A stretch of DNA of 64,000 nucleotides from Apiospora phragmitis (GCA_038363925.1 JAQQWL010000004.1:2604001-2668000); one strand, 5' to 3'. Counted from the stretch's first letter, positions 1-11,537 are shown. Notes: generated by a model from the letters alone, not told the origin. Made by a program: numbers and translations.

Positions 1-311
1 TCGGCGAACGCCTGCTGCCGCCAGCGGCGGCGCTGGTCGGGAGGGCAGTAGCGGCCATGGGTGTAGTCGAGGAATCTGCTGTAGGCGTCGTCGTCGTCGT
101 CGTCGTCGTAGTTGTTGGTGTGGTGGCTGCGGCCGACGCCGGCGGCGTTGGCGCGGAGATCGACGCAGGGGCCGCAATCGCACTCGTCGTCCGTTGAGTT
201 GAAGTCCCTTGACCTGAAGTTGGGGAATGTGTGAGATTGATTGTACATGGCCCAGAGGTCTGGGTGTTGAGGTCTGCAGAGGGGGGTTTGCATTAACTCG
301 GGGGAGCTCAT
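1..311 (-). CDS. Hypothetical protein, 5' part only (runs off the left edge)
   Basis: An ATG at 311 opens a frame that stays open to base 1, giving 103 codons of an unfinished protein. It begins MSSPELMQTPLC and is polar and rich in Asp, Asn, Arg and Cys. It contains a run of seven Asp from a GAC microsatellite (about 89-109) and a short Cys cluster (CDCGPC). No domain, signal peptide or membrane segment is visible. Strong third-position GC and the absence of stops in a Cys/Trp/Tyr-containing frame favour a real gene. The rest lies outside the window, so function cannot be called. Confidence 0.5.
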   Translation of the reverse strand, partial: MSSPELMQTPLCRPQHPDLWAMYNQSHTFPNFRSRDFNSTDDECDCGPCVDLRANAAGVGRSHHTNNYDDDDDDDAYSRFLDYTHGRYCPPDQRRRWRQQAFA

Positions 312-1065
312 GAGCTAGTAGGTACGACAGCGGCGTCCCGGTGGGGGGGGGGGGCAACTTACTGGAATGCCATGATGTTTTGGTTCTTTATATCAATATC
401 GAAATACCCGGTAAGACTTGTGCTTTTGCTGGGATATGATCTTGGCGTTTGGTTTATGGGTGTGCTGCTGAGGAAAGAAACTACATCCTTAGAAGGACGT
501 TGGACAGGTTTATATACGATTTCGGCCTTGAGTCAGGCTTGACATACCGTTAACCATCGGGACACCATGACTGGTATACTTGCTTGGGCCAAAGCTAGAT
601 CATATGACTATTTCACCATCACTCGAAGACCTATCTATCTACTTTTGCGGTTGATGTAGCTCACGATCTGCGAATCCGATGAAGATACTTGCGCTACAAG
701 CCCGGAAATTCGAGTCACCCCCTTTTCGAGTATACGGCACACACCATTCATTAGCTCAGTACGCGATATTCTTGCCTGATGAGGTCCTGGGGGTGCCTGG
801 GTGTTGCTTGACATAGACTACGAGTATGACTGGGCTTCACTTTACGCGACCTGGTCAATCTGAGTTACGTCCAGTCACACACGGAGAGAGTGAAAGCCCC
901 CTGCGCTCGCAAGGACTAACTTACATCGAGCAAGCCGCTCTCAACAAGCATCAAACCGCAGCAACCGGTGTAATATGGGTATGTACTTCTATCCTTTAAG
1001 TTTTCCCTCTTCTTTCTTTCTTTTCTTCTCTTCACACTACTTCTTCTCCGTCTCCTCCTCTTCTC
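312..1065. other. Intergenic region, no gene seen
   Basis: This is the upstream side of the partial gene at 1-311 and the downstream side of the membrane-protein gene that ends at 1066. It holds an 11-base G run near 345 and CT-rich stretches near 1000-1060. No convincing ORF, RNA gene or repeat is visible. Confidence 0.6.
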
Positions 1066-1876
1066 TCACCTAAACCCAAGCCAGAGGTACGCCAGCGCGA
1101 TCCCCACGGACGCCGTGGCAGGCAAAAGGTTCAGCTCGATGACGGACCAGACCCACAGGCAGCCCAGCGGCGGCGAGCGCTTCATGACGGCCAGGTAGCC
1201 GTAGGTGTTGGTGATCTGGATCAGGTGGCACCCGGCCGCGACGCTGGCGGCGAAGAAGAGGGCCTGCCGGATCGGCTCCTGGTAGCGTCGCGGGACAGCG
1301 GGCACGAGGATCAGCGACGAGGGGTGCGGGTGCAGGGTGTAGAATAGGGGGGTGAAGACTATATATTTCAGGGGGCGCATACTTGTCAGCTGTGGATTCT
1401 GGGAGGTATCGCATCGCATTTTAGGCGTAGAAAGAACCGAGAGAAAAGAAAGACTTCTTACCTAAGAAAGCCCGCAACGTCCTCGTGATGATCGTGTGCC
1501 ATTCCAGGTTCACGGCGTATTGCTGCTGGACGAGAACGTCGAGGGTGAAGTGCAGCGTGCACAAGCTGACGCTACAGAGGATGGCCTCGAGCACGCGATC
1601 GGCCGTCGTCGTGAGCACCGCCGCTGCAGGCGGCGCTGCCTCCGAACCGCCCCGCTTCCCGACATAGAATGGTTCGGCAGCACCAGCAGGCGCCCCTGCA
1701 CCTCCTTTCTTATTTCCGAGGGCGCGCTGCCTCGTGTCGGCTTCGTCGAAGAGCTTCCGTTCCGTCGCCCAGTCGAGGAGGGTCTTCTCAGTCGGGCCCG
1801 ACTTGTCGGGGTGGGCGAGCTCGATGCCGGCGGGCGACTTCTCGGTCGCTTTCCGTTCTTTGCGGCTTTGCACCAT
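1066..1876 (-). CDS. Small conserved fungal membrane protein (DUF7719-like)
   Basis: Two exons, 1876-1462 and 1358-1066, give 235 residues. The intron (1461-1359) has GTAAG at its donor, GCTGAC as a branch-type site and ATATATAG at its acceptor. The sum of exon lengths is an exact multiple of three, with no frame break. Residues 1-85 are charged and polar (MVQSRKERKATEK, then Lys/Ala/Gly-rich). The C-terminal 140 residues hold about four hydrophobic segments, beginning near ILCSVSLCTLHFTLDVL, with HPHPSSLILVP and AGCHLIQITNTYGYLAVM in the loops and later helices. From memory this looks like the uncharacterised fungal DUF7719 family. The family name is moderately certain and the function is unknown. 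It is probably an organelle or ER membrane protein (inference). Confidence 0.75.
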
Positions 1877-3153
1877 CTCTGCGGCGGGCTTTGGGGATAT
1901 ACCGTATAAAAGGGGTTTGGTGATATAGTCAGGATGATAGGGGTGTCACCCGGATTGGCTTTGGCTGTTTGGATAAGCTCACACATACAGAGACACACAG
2001 CTCAAGCTTCAAAGACTGGAGTGGGGTTGTGGATACCAACAGGCATAGCCCGTATAAATGCATAGCCACCACTTGCGATGCTGCTACACGAGCAAACTTC
2101 CACACCCCATTGTTTAAGATCACCGTTTGCCATGACCGTCGCCTGCATGCCGTCCCAGTGAAGCGGTCAGTTGCCGTCTGTCACAGCATGCAAGCGCTCA
2201 ATAAAGTCGAGACCAAGCCTCGAAGAATAAATAAAGACCGCTAGCTGCGGTTTTCGAGATCCACTGCACACAATCGCGTGGCGTCCCAATGCAACCCCCC
2301 ATGGCCCCCCATGACCTGCCCTTGAGACCTTGGAACACTCTAGTGGCCGTCGCTAAGAGGCGGCTCTGGTTTCCGCAGTTGGCAAGGGTGCTTTCTGGTT
2401 TCTTGCCAGTCGCTCTCCCGGGAAGACGCGACAGGGGTGTGTCAAATTTCCCCTTCCCCGGACGTGCCGCTGGTTTAACGGCTATTTGATGAGTGACGAG
2501 TGACGAGTGACGAGGCGTGACCAGGGTGGTGGCGCATCATCGTCAGTAGAGAAGAAAAAAATAACTGGCGGTGAAAGATCACCAGTAGAGAGAACAATCG
2601 TATTCTTTTCTTTCACCTTCGCCTTGTCTCTTTTTCAGCTCTCCTTCGTCTCGTCTCAGCTCTGGCAGTCGGTCCCATCAGACACTATCTTCCAAGGTTG
2701 TATCTTCCCGAAGGATCGAAACCGTCTGGTCTGAAGCAAGCTAAACGTGCACGTACGCACGCGACAACTGCAAAGCTCCCCTCACCATCTCCCCTCTTCG
2801 CTGCAGGAACCCAAGCTCCTGCATCTCGGGCCCCACGCTGTGACAGCCATCCATTGAGAGTGTCCCGCACAACACCCTCCAAACAGCCAAATACCTCCAG
2901 ATCCATTCAGGCCAGCACTTTTCTCATTCTTCTCTTTTTCCCTTTCAGAATTGGCAAATTGGGACTCACGGCACGCAGCAATTGTCCAAAGCAATTGTCC
3001 AAAGCAATTGTCGCAGGCCGTGAGTACTTCTGCTTTTTGTAAAATATCTTGGTTCTGTCTCTCTCTTTCTCTGTCTCTGTGACTGTCTCAGTTCTATACT
3101 ATTACTACTTCCCACCTTACATTCTCCCCCACCTGTTGTAAAACCATTTCCAA
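1877..3153. other. Divergent intergenic region between the membrane protein and GPI12
   Basis: This 1.3 kb region separates two divergently transcribed genes and should contain both promoters. It has a 7-bp tandem repeat (gagtgac units near 2491-2512), a 13-bp direct repeat at 2978-3012, and CT-rich tracts at 3050-3090 that look like a fungal transcription start region for the plus-strand gene. Short ORFs here have no protein-like composition. Confidence 0.6.
2978..3012. repeat. 13-bp direct repeat (gcaattgtccaaa), 2.7 copies
   Basis: The unit gcaattgtccaaa occurs at 2978-2990 and 2991-3003, and its first nine bases recur at 3004-3012. It lies about 140-175 bp upstream of the GPI12 start codon. 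Each unit contains the palindrome CAATTG, an E-box-like CANNTG hexamer. It could be a clustered regulatory site or a replication-slippage repeat. Function is unknown. Confidence 0.75.
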
Positions 3154-4316
3154 ATGCCGAACACCATGGCCGCCTCGACGACCTGGGCGGCGGGCCTCGC
3201 CGCGGCCGCCGTGGTGCTGCCCTCGCTGTACGTCTACACGGCCTCGGTGATCGCGACGCGGTTCCCGACGCTGCGCAACAAGCGCATCTGCCTGCTCATC
3301 GCCCACCCGGACGACGAGGCCATGTTCTTCGCCCCGACCCTGCTGGCCTTGACCCGGCCCGACACGGGCAACCACGTCAAGATCCTCTGCCTCAGCACCG
3401 GCGACCAGGACGGCCTCGGCCACGTGCGCCGCACCGAGCTGAAGAAGAGCGCCATGCTGCTGGGGCTCCGGGACGAGGACGATGCGTTCGTCGTGGATGA
3501 TCCGTACGTTACTCTTCTCGTCCTGTCTATCTCTACGTTTCGCATGTTCTTTCCCCGACGACCTTTCCTAGCTTTCGTGGAAAAGAAAGTGTTATTATGG
3601 CAGATACTTTGGAACAAAAACCAAGTCACCGGAGCTTTTCACCCCGCAGCTCCTCCCGTTATAAAAACAAGAACCCCCATGCTAACTCTCTACTTGTTCC
3701 CGCCCACTATAGCGACTTCCGAGACTCCATAACCGAGACCTGGGACACGGGCAAAGTCGCCACCCTCCTCTCAGACGCCTTCGCCCCGCACCTGTCGCGC
3801 CAGCAGTCCGCCTCAGCCCCGCCGCCGATGGCCTCGATCGACGTCCTGCTCACCTTCGACGAAGGCGGCGTGTCGGGCCACCCGAACCACACCTCGCTGT
3901 ACCACGGCGCGCGGCGCTTCATCTCGGCCCTGACGGTGGGCAAGCCCGGCTACGCGTGCCCGGTGGACCTGTACACGCTGACGACGGTCGGCTTCGTTAG
4001 GAAGTACTGCGGCTTCCTCGACGTGTTCGCGACCATCTTCTCGGCGACGCTGGGCGCGGGCGCCAACATGGCCCGCTCGGCCTCGTCCGGGTTCGGCGGC
4101 AACAACAAGCGCGACGCCGCGAACAAGAGCGACAAGGGCAACCCGGGCCTGCTGGTGGCCGCGACGGGACTGTTGGGCGGGCGCGAGAGCGCTGCGACGG
4201 CGCGCCGGGCGATGACGCAGGCGCATCAGAGCCAGATGGTCTGGTTCCGCTGGGGCTGGATCACGCTGAGCCGGTACATGTACTTGAACGAGCTGAGGTT
4301 GGAGAAGGGGTCATGA
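3154..4316 (+). CDS. gpi12: N-acetylglucosaminyl-phosphatidylinositol de-N-acetylase (PIG-L/GPI12)
   Basis: Catalyses the second step of GPI-anchor synthesis, removing acetate from GlcNAc-PI at the ER membrane. Two exons, 3154-3503 and 3713-4316, give 317 residues with no frame break. The intron has donor GTACGT, branch GCTAAC near 3681 and acceptor CTATAG. Residues 10-30 form the N-terminal membrane anchor. The PIG-L zinc-site motif AHPDDEAMFF follows at about residues 49-58, then GDQDGLGHVRRTEL, and the second zinc motif GVSGHPNHTS in exon 2. About 60 residues rich in Ala, Gly, Asn and Lys (near ANMARSASSGFGG) form a low-complexity insert in the C-terminal half. The next ATG, at 3166, has a better context (ACCATGG), so it may be the true start, four residues later. 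Family assignment is secure. Confidence 0.93.
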
Positions 4317-4850
4317 TCGAACCGGGTCACAACTGCAAAAGTCAGTCAGTCAGTCAAGCAGTCAAGCAGTGAACACCTCCCATCACATGCGTGCGTGCAT
4401 GCGTGTATGGAATGCCTTGCGGATCACAGATACGCAGCTCATAAAGGCTCTATCTGTTTTGTACTTGGCCCCCCCTTCCATTTTTTGAAAGAAAGTAAAA
4501 TTGCAAAAACCCTGGAAAGAAAAGGCGAGCGAGCATGAGAATACGCATAGCATGTCGATAAAGATGTCAGATTCGATGTAGATAGTTATCGGAAATCGGA
4601 ATTACAACCGTTATACCCCCCTTGGTTCTTAGCCTTGAAGCATGAGTAAGTTGTACTATCAAGGATATTCAGAGATAAAGGCTACAGAGAGCATAGCATG
4701 TACAGATACATGTTCAATGTCAGGTCCTTCAGGAGAAGAATAAAGGGGGCTGCAAAAAGCCTCTTGTATATACACAGCTAACCTAGAGGAAGTGGGATTA
4801 CAGTATGTACCTAGCTTTAGACAGGCGCCACCTCGAACGCAACGCACATC
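4317..4850. other. Intergenic region between convergent gene ends
   Basis: 3' flank shared by GPI12 (plus) and the mitochondrial protein gene (minus). It contains a small tandem gtca repeat (about 4341-4360) and AT-rich stretches suitable for polyadenylation. No gene is seen. Confidence 0.6.
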
Positions 4851-7638
4851 CTATACGTCCCTATTAGCAAGCATCTTCCTCTCGAAATCATCCACATGAC
4901 CGTCAATCGTAGTTCGTGCACGTTCTCGTTTCTCCCGTTTCCCCCGCAACCCAGCCCCCGGCTTCCACGTCTTCATCCCTGTTCCCAGCTTCTTCAGCTG
5001 CCGCTTCTGCTTCCGCTGGGGATAAATTGCCCTTGCGATCCGCTTCTTCAGCAATCTTTCCAGCTTGAATTTCGGGTAGGCATTGACAAAATCAGCATTG
5101 GTTAATACCGATGGGTCGCCCCGCTCCTCCGGCTTCCGTTCCTGCTTCCGCCGCTTCCCAGTCCCCCTCGCCATCCGCTTGCTCGCCCTCCGCCACTCGA
5201 GGAGCTGCGTCTCCGTGCGCGGCGTCGGCAACCGGAAAGCGTCGAGCGTGCCCGACAGCAGCGGCATGGGGTCGAGCCGGCTGTTCCGGAACTCGGCGAG
5301 GGACCGGCCGCTCCACATGACGTGCGAGCGCCAGGGCCGGCGGCTCACAAGGCGCCAGGTGCCCTTCACCTTCATCGGCATGTCGAGCTGGATGCGGCGC
5401 TTGTAGAGTACCAGTTTCCTGGGCCGCGCCGGGTCCGAGAGGGAAACGTAGCCCGTCGCGAGGCGGTAGCGGACCGGGTTGTCGACGAAGCGGGCGTGGC
5501 GCCAGATAAAGTCGGGCAAGCCGACAACAGCGCGATGGTCGGTGAGGTTGCTGGCGCGGAGGCGTTTGATATTGCGCTTGCTGACCTCGCTGAGGGTGAA
5601 CCACATCTGCTGCATGCGGAAGCGGGCGCACTGGTAGGCGCTCAGGACCGCCGTGACGGGGACGACGCCGTCGCGGACGGTGCCGATGTAGTTGAAGACG
5701 GACTTCTCGTAGCGGGCGCACTGCTCGTCGTACAGGGTCTGCATCTTCTCCATGACCTCATCGTCGGCCTTGATGAAGTGGCCCCGGGCAATCCGCGAAC
5801 GAAGGAGGATGGCGTATTGGTCGAACCCGGGCTGCACATTGTAGGGTTCCTGCGTCATGGTGCTCCATACGAATTCTGTGGCTTCTTCCGCCGGGATCTG
5901 TTGGTACCAGCCGGCCATCTTCCAGGAAGTCGCGGGTGTACTGCTGAGTACGTGGCTCCATTCCAACAAGTCGAACCATGTTTCCGCCGGAATGGGTATC
6001 TGGTATTCCCGGGAGATGAAGTCCAGTATATTGAACGCCCAGCCCAGCTGAGCGTTCGAGCAGTAGACTTCCACTATCGTGTTCAGCAGGCGGGCTGTGG
6101 GCCTTAGAAAGTCCCCCTTGCGTTGCTGGCGATTGGCGCTATTGGTTCTAGTGCCAGTGGGTGCCACATTTTCCGTCGTGATCTCGCCCGTCCTTTTGTT
6201 CTTTTGTGTCAATATGTCAAATGAGACAGGGAATATCTTGTGACCGATGAAGCGAAAGGGAGCCGCACCGAGCGAACCCGATCATGAAGGAGCACACCAC
6301 TTCTTCCGTCATGTCGTGGTGTCTGGCGATCCAGCTCTTGAACAATCGCGTAATAGGGCCTTGGCCTCTCACGCGGCGCGTCAGGGACATCGCCGTCGGC
6401 ATGCTTCTGTCCAGCCCAAACCGGGCCGCCCGACCTTGGCGGTGGAACCTGAGCCTGTCCAGCCTCCTCACAGACTGGTGAAACCTCAGATATCCGCGTC
6501 TATGCAGGTTGCGTGGCGTAACAACGAGACGAGTCTTGTCAAAGCCGTAGTACATGGGATCAACCAGATACCTGACCTTGATGAATTCGTGGAGAGCATC
6601 AGGACTTGGTTGTCGTTTTGTTGCGCCAAAGGTCTCGTCCCACAGCCGTTTCGCGCCGGCAATGTCCGAGATGGCGCCATAGACTCGGAAAAGAGAGATG
6701 TAATCATTTGAATCCAGCATCAATCCTGCAGCGTGGGCGCATCTCACCAGCAGATTCATGCGGATGAGCAGTTTCCCGAAGAGCTTCCGCGTGCCGTAGC
6801 TGTCCATGTGCTGTCCCAAGCCCAGCAGGTGGTACATTCCCGTGCTGATGCGTGCTCCGTCCGTCGGGTCAATGTCAGGAGCGACTCTCTTGGGGTCCAA
6901 AGACCGCAGAAACTCGGAGATGGTGGTACGCGGTAGCGTTTGGATGACATGTTGCAGTTCCGACGTAGGAAGGTATACGATGAGCCGGAGGTATATGATC
7001 AGTCTTCTCATATCCCATTGGGCCATTGCCTCCAAGGCCGCTACAAAGTAAGACTGGATACGTTGGGATACCCCGACATCCTCTTCAGCTGAGACATGAG
7101 TACGCGTATTCTCATGCGACAGGAGCTCAGCCATGCGCTGCTGTATGGTTAATGCTGTATTTTCCATCTTTGACATTTCTTCCTGCTTCAACTCTTCTTC
7201 CCTCTTCGAAATTTGATGTCCACGAGAGGAGAAAGGATTAGCAGGCGGCATCATGTCAGATGCTTTCACATGTGGATAACGGGATCGCAGGCTAGCCAGA
7301 AGGTCAACTTCCTCCGTGCCAATGAAGTGTGATGGTGGTTCTGAGCTGGCCAGACGATCGGCGTTCATGGCAGTCCCGTGTAAGAGTTGGGCTTGGCAAG
7401 GCCGAGTTCCCGCGTGGGTCCATGGTCGCCGGGATGGACATGGACATGATGACAATAGGTGACTGAAATGGCGAGTATTATTTAGAGATGAGCATCGCGA
7501 ACGGGGACGGGCGACGATCGACGGGCCTCTTGTATTAGCGAGACGATGGAGCGCCAGTCGAGGCCCGGCCAGCTCCACCGCCAGAGAAGCCGCGATCATT
7601 GATAAGGAGCGGCGATAGGAGCGGGTCGCGAATTGCAC
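4851..7638 (-). CDS. Mitochondrial expression factor, ATP13/AEP2-like or PPR-like; one frame break
   Basis: One long gene is split by a single surplus base near 6249-6252. Removing one base in the stretch after ...CGSLSL gives 928 residues. Upstream of the break the frame reads SFMIGFARCGSLSL. Downstream, the +1 frame reads IGHKIFPVSFDIL and then LLNTIVEVYCSNAQLGWAFNILDFISREY without interruption. The first 90 residues are Arg/Ser-rich with almost no acid (MQFATRSYRRSLSM), typical of a mitochondrial presequence. The rest is helical, with pentatricopeptide-like pieces and a very basic C-terminus (KKRIARAIYPQRKQKRQLKK). It recalls the fungal 'mitochondrial ATPase expression' (ATP13/AEP2) proteins that act on mitochondrial mRNAs. 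That family call is from memory and moderate. No splice sites fit the break, so an intron is unlikely. Confidence 0.7.
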
Positions 7639-8010
7639 TTCTCTGACAGCTTCATGACTTTCGTCACGATGGGGTCTAGTGGAGTTGAATTATGGACGGT
7701 TTGTGCGCTATGATCAACCTCGGATGCTTTTGTGCTGGGATCTTTGGCTGTTTGAGCCACAGCTGAGACATGGTCCTCCCTGCAAGCGTGGCTTCAATGG
7801 CGCTGTGGCCAGTGGCCACCCCTCCACGCATGAGCCACAAACCACAAGCCACCAGCCTCATCTTTCATTGCCCCACCAATTTCAGTCGAGCCGTGGCAGG
7901 TGAAGCTTGTCAAGCTGAATTTCCGATCCGCAGCAAGGTTGGGTCGAACTTCACATTGCAACCAGGCATATCGAACTCACCACAACACCTTCCTACTTCA
8001 ATATCGCGCC
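7639..8010. promoter_or_regulatory. Bidirectional promoter region, mitochondrial factor / LSM3
   Basis: These 372 bp separate two divergent start codons and must carry both promoters. No TATA box or tandem motif stands out. It contains no independent ORF of note. Confidence 0.45.
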
Positions 8011-8499
8011 ATGGCTGATGTTGAGGATTCAGCTGCCGCTGGCTCCGTTGCCGAGCCGCTTGATCTTGTGCGCCTACTCCTGGATGAGGTCGTGTTTGTC
8101 AAGCTGAGAGGAGATCGCGAACTGAAGGGTCGGTTACATGTACGTCGTCGCCATCTTACCTCCCTGGAGGTACCCACGGTGCAAGAATTTATCGGACTAA
8201 ATGCCATCTTCTAGCCTACGACAGTCACATGAACCTGGTTCTGGGTGATGTGCTAGAGACCATTTATGTGGTCGATGACGATGAGAATGACGAGATCAGG
8301 GTGAGTCAGATCCGCATTTACTTCGGTCGCGCGAATGGAAGGCCAGATTCTAACTATGAACAGACCGTTACGAAGAAGTCGGAGATGCTGTTTGTTCGAG
8401 GTATGTGCACCTGGAAGTCGGTAGGGGTGTTCCCATAGATTACTGACAAAGACCCCAGGCGATAGTGTCGTTCTCGTTTCACCGCACAACTCCTCATGA
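8011..8499 (+). CDS. lsm3: U6 snRNA-associated Sm-like protein LSm3
   Basis: Subunit of the LSm2-8 ring on U6 snRNA (splicing) and of the LSm1-7 ring (mRNA decay). Four exons: 8011-8139, 8215-8300, 8364-8400 and 8459-8499, about 97 residues. Sm1 motif: LDLVRLLLDEVVFVKLRGDRELKGRLH, with the Sm fold continuing YDSHMNLVLGDVLETIYVV. Sm2 motif: MLFVRGDSVVLVSPHNS. Introns 2 and 3 have GTGAGT and GTATGT donors. Intron 1 is off by one base: exon 1 ends in phase 0 at CAT before GTACGT, but exon 2 (CCTACGAC) needs phase 1 to give the expected Ala-Tyr-Asp. One missing G at the junction would restore it. Alternatively a weak GTCGTC donor four bases on would insert one residue. As LSm3 is essential in yeast, an assembly error is the likelier reading. 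Confidence 0.9.
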
Positions 8500-9584
8500 G
8501 CACGGTATTTAACGATAGGAAAGAGTTCACTTGTGCACCAGTATTATGCGGATGAAACGTGGGTAGATATCCTCAATTGGGGTGGCATCTCACGACTGGA
8601 CATTGAACATGACGACAAGCATCAAGGACTCAATCCCACGAGGCTGAGGTTGAGGCCAACGAGATCTGGGAGGAAGTCTGATATGGGAAGTCTTCAAGGC
8701 GCCCGGACCGGGCGCTTCTGGCTGAAACGACCAAACGCCAGATACACAGATACGCTCGGCACGCATGCGACGACGTCGCATGCCCACGCATCATGGACTC
8801 TTAAAAGAGGTTGCGACCGTGGAAAAGGAGTGGTAGATGGATTAAACCAATGAATTCAGCGATCGTGCCATCAATACCTGTCAATCCAGATGTGACAGCC
8901 GTGACCGTCCAACAGTCATCTTCAGGCCATATCTGAAAGCTCAACTAAATGTGACAGCATTGGACGATTGCGAGGAGAAGGGAAAGTTCTGCACAAACCG
9001 AAAATGAGACCATCACATCCCATGCCCCCATGCCACTGCTTAACATTGCATGGTTTATTGGAGATTACCCCTGGCTCCGGCAGCCTACGAGTCCATCGAA
9101 ATGTTTCCCTGGTTCGGGTAACTCCATCCAACGTCCTTATCTACAACCATGTTATCTGGCCACCTCCAATCCCACACGTCATGATCATCCCCGCATGCTG
9201 TTAACCGACAGCAAGCTTATCTACGATGAGGCTCGCATGCATTGGATCTACCAGACACTGCTTAGATGCGACTTGTGCGATTGGAGGATGAGGTCCTCCT
9301 TTGCAGGCCATAATTGGGATCAACCAGGGTAGAGATAAGATCGGGACTCCCGCTTGTGGCGCCGCGACTCGACATGGTGAGCATGATGAAGACGCATAAG
9401 TATTGCAGCGTATCGTATGACCCTATCCTCCCCATTACGTCTGCATTTCTTTCGGTGTTTGATTGGTGTTGAGAGAAATCCGGCTCGCTCTGTCTCTTCC
9501 TGCTGGTTCAACCACTTGAATATCAACCGGCGAGGACTGTCCCACGCCTTCTTTTCGCCTACTCTCCAAACACGCCATCCAATA
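8500..9584. other. Intergenic region, no gene seen
   Basis: Several short plus-strand ORFs (about 100 codons) occur between 8530 and 9330, but their compositions are not protein-like and no splice pattern links them. It probably holds the LSM3 3' end and the MFS gene promoter. Confidence 0.55.
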
Positions 9585-11522
9585 ATGTTCTCCGAAAAGC
9601 CGGGTCATAGGGAGAAGACGTCGGTCAAAGAGCCCGAGGCCCAAGTGCCGAGGCCGGCCGATGCCGATGCAGCGCTCGACTTCATGGCCCATGAGAACCT
9701 GGGGGACGATGACGGAGGTGGATGAGAAGAAGCTGGTGCGTAAGATCGACTGGCGCATCGTACCGCTCATGTGTAGGTTTGTCTGTAATTGATGATGCAG
9801 CGGAGTATTACTAACCTGCCAACAGGGGCATGTTACAACCTGCAATATCTGGACAAGACTCTAGGTAAAAGTCCCTCCCTCCCGTCTTGTCCACCCCCCC
9901 CCTTTTCCGAGAGAAAAGGTGTCCATCGAATGAATGAACAGCTTCTCATTCAGCTTTGTTGTTGTTTGTAGTGAACTACGCGAACGTGATGGGCCTCCAA
10001 GAAGACACGGCCATCACGGGCGACCAGTTCAGCCAGCTCGCACTGGTCTTCTACGTGACCTACCTCGCCTTCGAGTTCCCGAACCGGCTATTTGATGCAG
10101 CGCCTGCCCACCGCCAAGTACCTCGGCGCCAACGTGATGCTCTGGGGGTTCATCGTAGCCCTCACGGCGGCGGCCAACAACTGGGCCGCCCTCGTCGCCC
10201 TGCGCGCGCTGCTGGGCTGCTTCGAGGCTGCCGTGGCGCCTGCCCTGATCCTTATCACTTCCATGTGGTAAGTAGTGACTTTCGAGGCTCATTCTCTCTC
10301 TCTCCTATTACAGTGTGCAATGGGAATTGGTTGAAGGGCCGCCACAACCTGCAGACTTACCTACATGGCCTACTGAGACATGCTTTTACCCCCTTTCCCT
10401 ACAATAGCAATGCTGATGCCGAGAGTCGATAGGTACAAGAAGAGCGAACAACCGTCACGGGTGGGATTCTGGTACCTAGGCACCGGCACCGGCACCATCA
10501 TCGGCGCCCTCGCCTCCTTCGGGTTCCAGCACTACACCTCCAGACCTTCAAGTCGTGGCAGACCCTGTTCCTCCTCTTCGGCCTCGTCACCGTCGCCGTC
10601 GGCCTGCTGGTCGCGCTCCTCATGCCGGACAACCCGATGACGGCGCGCGGCCTCACGCACGCCGAGCGCGTCTTCGCCATCGAGCGCGTGCGCGCAAACC
10701 AGACGGGCATCGAGAACAAGCGCTTCAAGTGGCACCAGGCGCGCGAGTGCCTCGCGCGCGACCCCCAGACATGGCTGCTGGCCCTCGTCACCGTCGCCAG
10801 CAACGTGCCCAACGGCGCCGTCAGCAGCTACCAGGGCACCATCATCAAGGGGTTCGGATACACGAGCCAGGAGGCGGCGCTGCTGTCGGTGCCGAGCGGC
10901 GTCGTGTCGTGCGTCTCCATCGTCGCGTCGTGCGGCCTCAGCGCGCGCTACAACGCGCGGGGGCCCTTCGTCATCGCCATCCTGTTGGTCGGCGGCGTCC
11001 TGGGCGGCGGGCTGCTCGCCTTCGCGCCCGCCGGCAACAAGGGCGCGCTGCTGGCGGGCAACTACCTCACCAACGTCATCGGGAGCAGCTTGCCGCTGCT
11101 GTACAGCTACTCGGCCGCCAACTACGCCGGGCACACGAAGAAGGTGACGATGAACGCCGTGCTGCTGATGTCTTTCTGTGAGTTCCCTCCCATGCCCCTA
11201 TCGTGACTTTCCATCCGCTGGGGTGAGCTATATGACGCGGCCGCGGCGTGGTACGGGACTAACCACCCTGAGCTATTCATTAGGTCTCGGTAACATTATT
11301 GGTCCCCTGACCTTCCGGGACGCCGATAAGCCTAACTACTTCCCTGCGAAAATTGCGATTGTGGTCACCTCGGCTCTAGCCTGTGTACTGACAGGCATGT
11401 TGATGGCTTACTATGTGTGGAGAACAAAGAGGAGGGATAAGCTGGGAGTCTGCCACAAAGATAATTCCGAGTTCCTGGACATGACGGACAGAGAGAACAA
11501 AGAGTTCAGGTATCGATGGTAG
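9585..11522 (+). CDS. MFS transporter, allantoate permease (Dal5/ACS) type; three single-base breaks
   Basis: Five exons: 9585-9772, 9826-9864, 9972-10267, 10433-11177 and 11284-11522. With three single-base corrections they give about 501 residues and every splice phase agrees. The corrections are one G too many in the G5 run at 9701-9705, one extra A near 10083, and one missing base near 10541. Recognisable pieces are KIDWRIVPLM, then ACYNLQYLDKTL, VNYANVMGLQEDT, the first cytoplasmic loop LMQRLPTAKYLG in the corrected frame, LLGCFEAAVAPALILITSMW, and GFWYLGTGTGTIIG. These are the hallmarks of the anion:cation symporter branch, which imports allantoate, nicotinate, pantothenate and similar anions. 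The exact substrate cannot be read. Expect 12 transmembrane helices in the plasma membrane. The breaks are probably sequencing errors, but a recent pseudogene is not excluded. Confidence 0.85.
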
Positions 11523-11537
11523 CATGGGGCTCTTCAG

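Noticed and set aside
5322..6107. Open frame of 261 codons on the plus strand
   Set aside because: Antisense of the mitochondrial expression factor. No start context, splice signals or family resemblance.
9585..11522. Reading the MFS gene as a pseudogene
   Set aside because: Only one-base indels are present, two of them in runs of identical bases, with all splice sites and transporter motifs intact. The same error type affects essential genes nearby.
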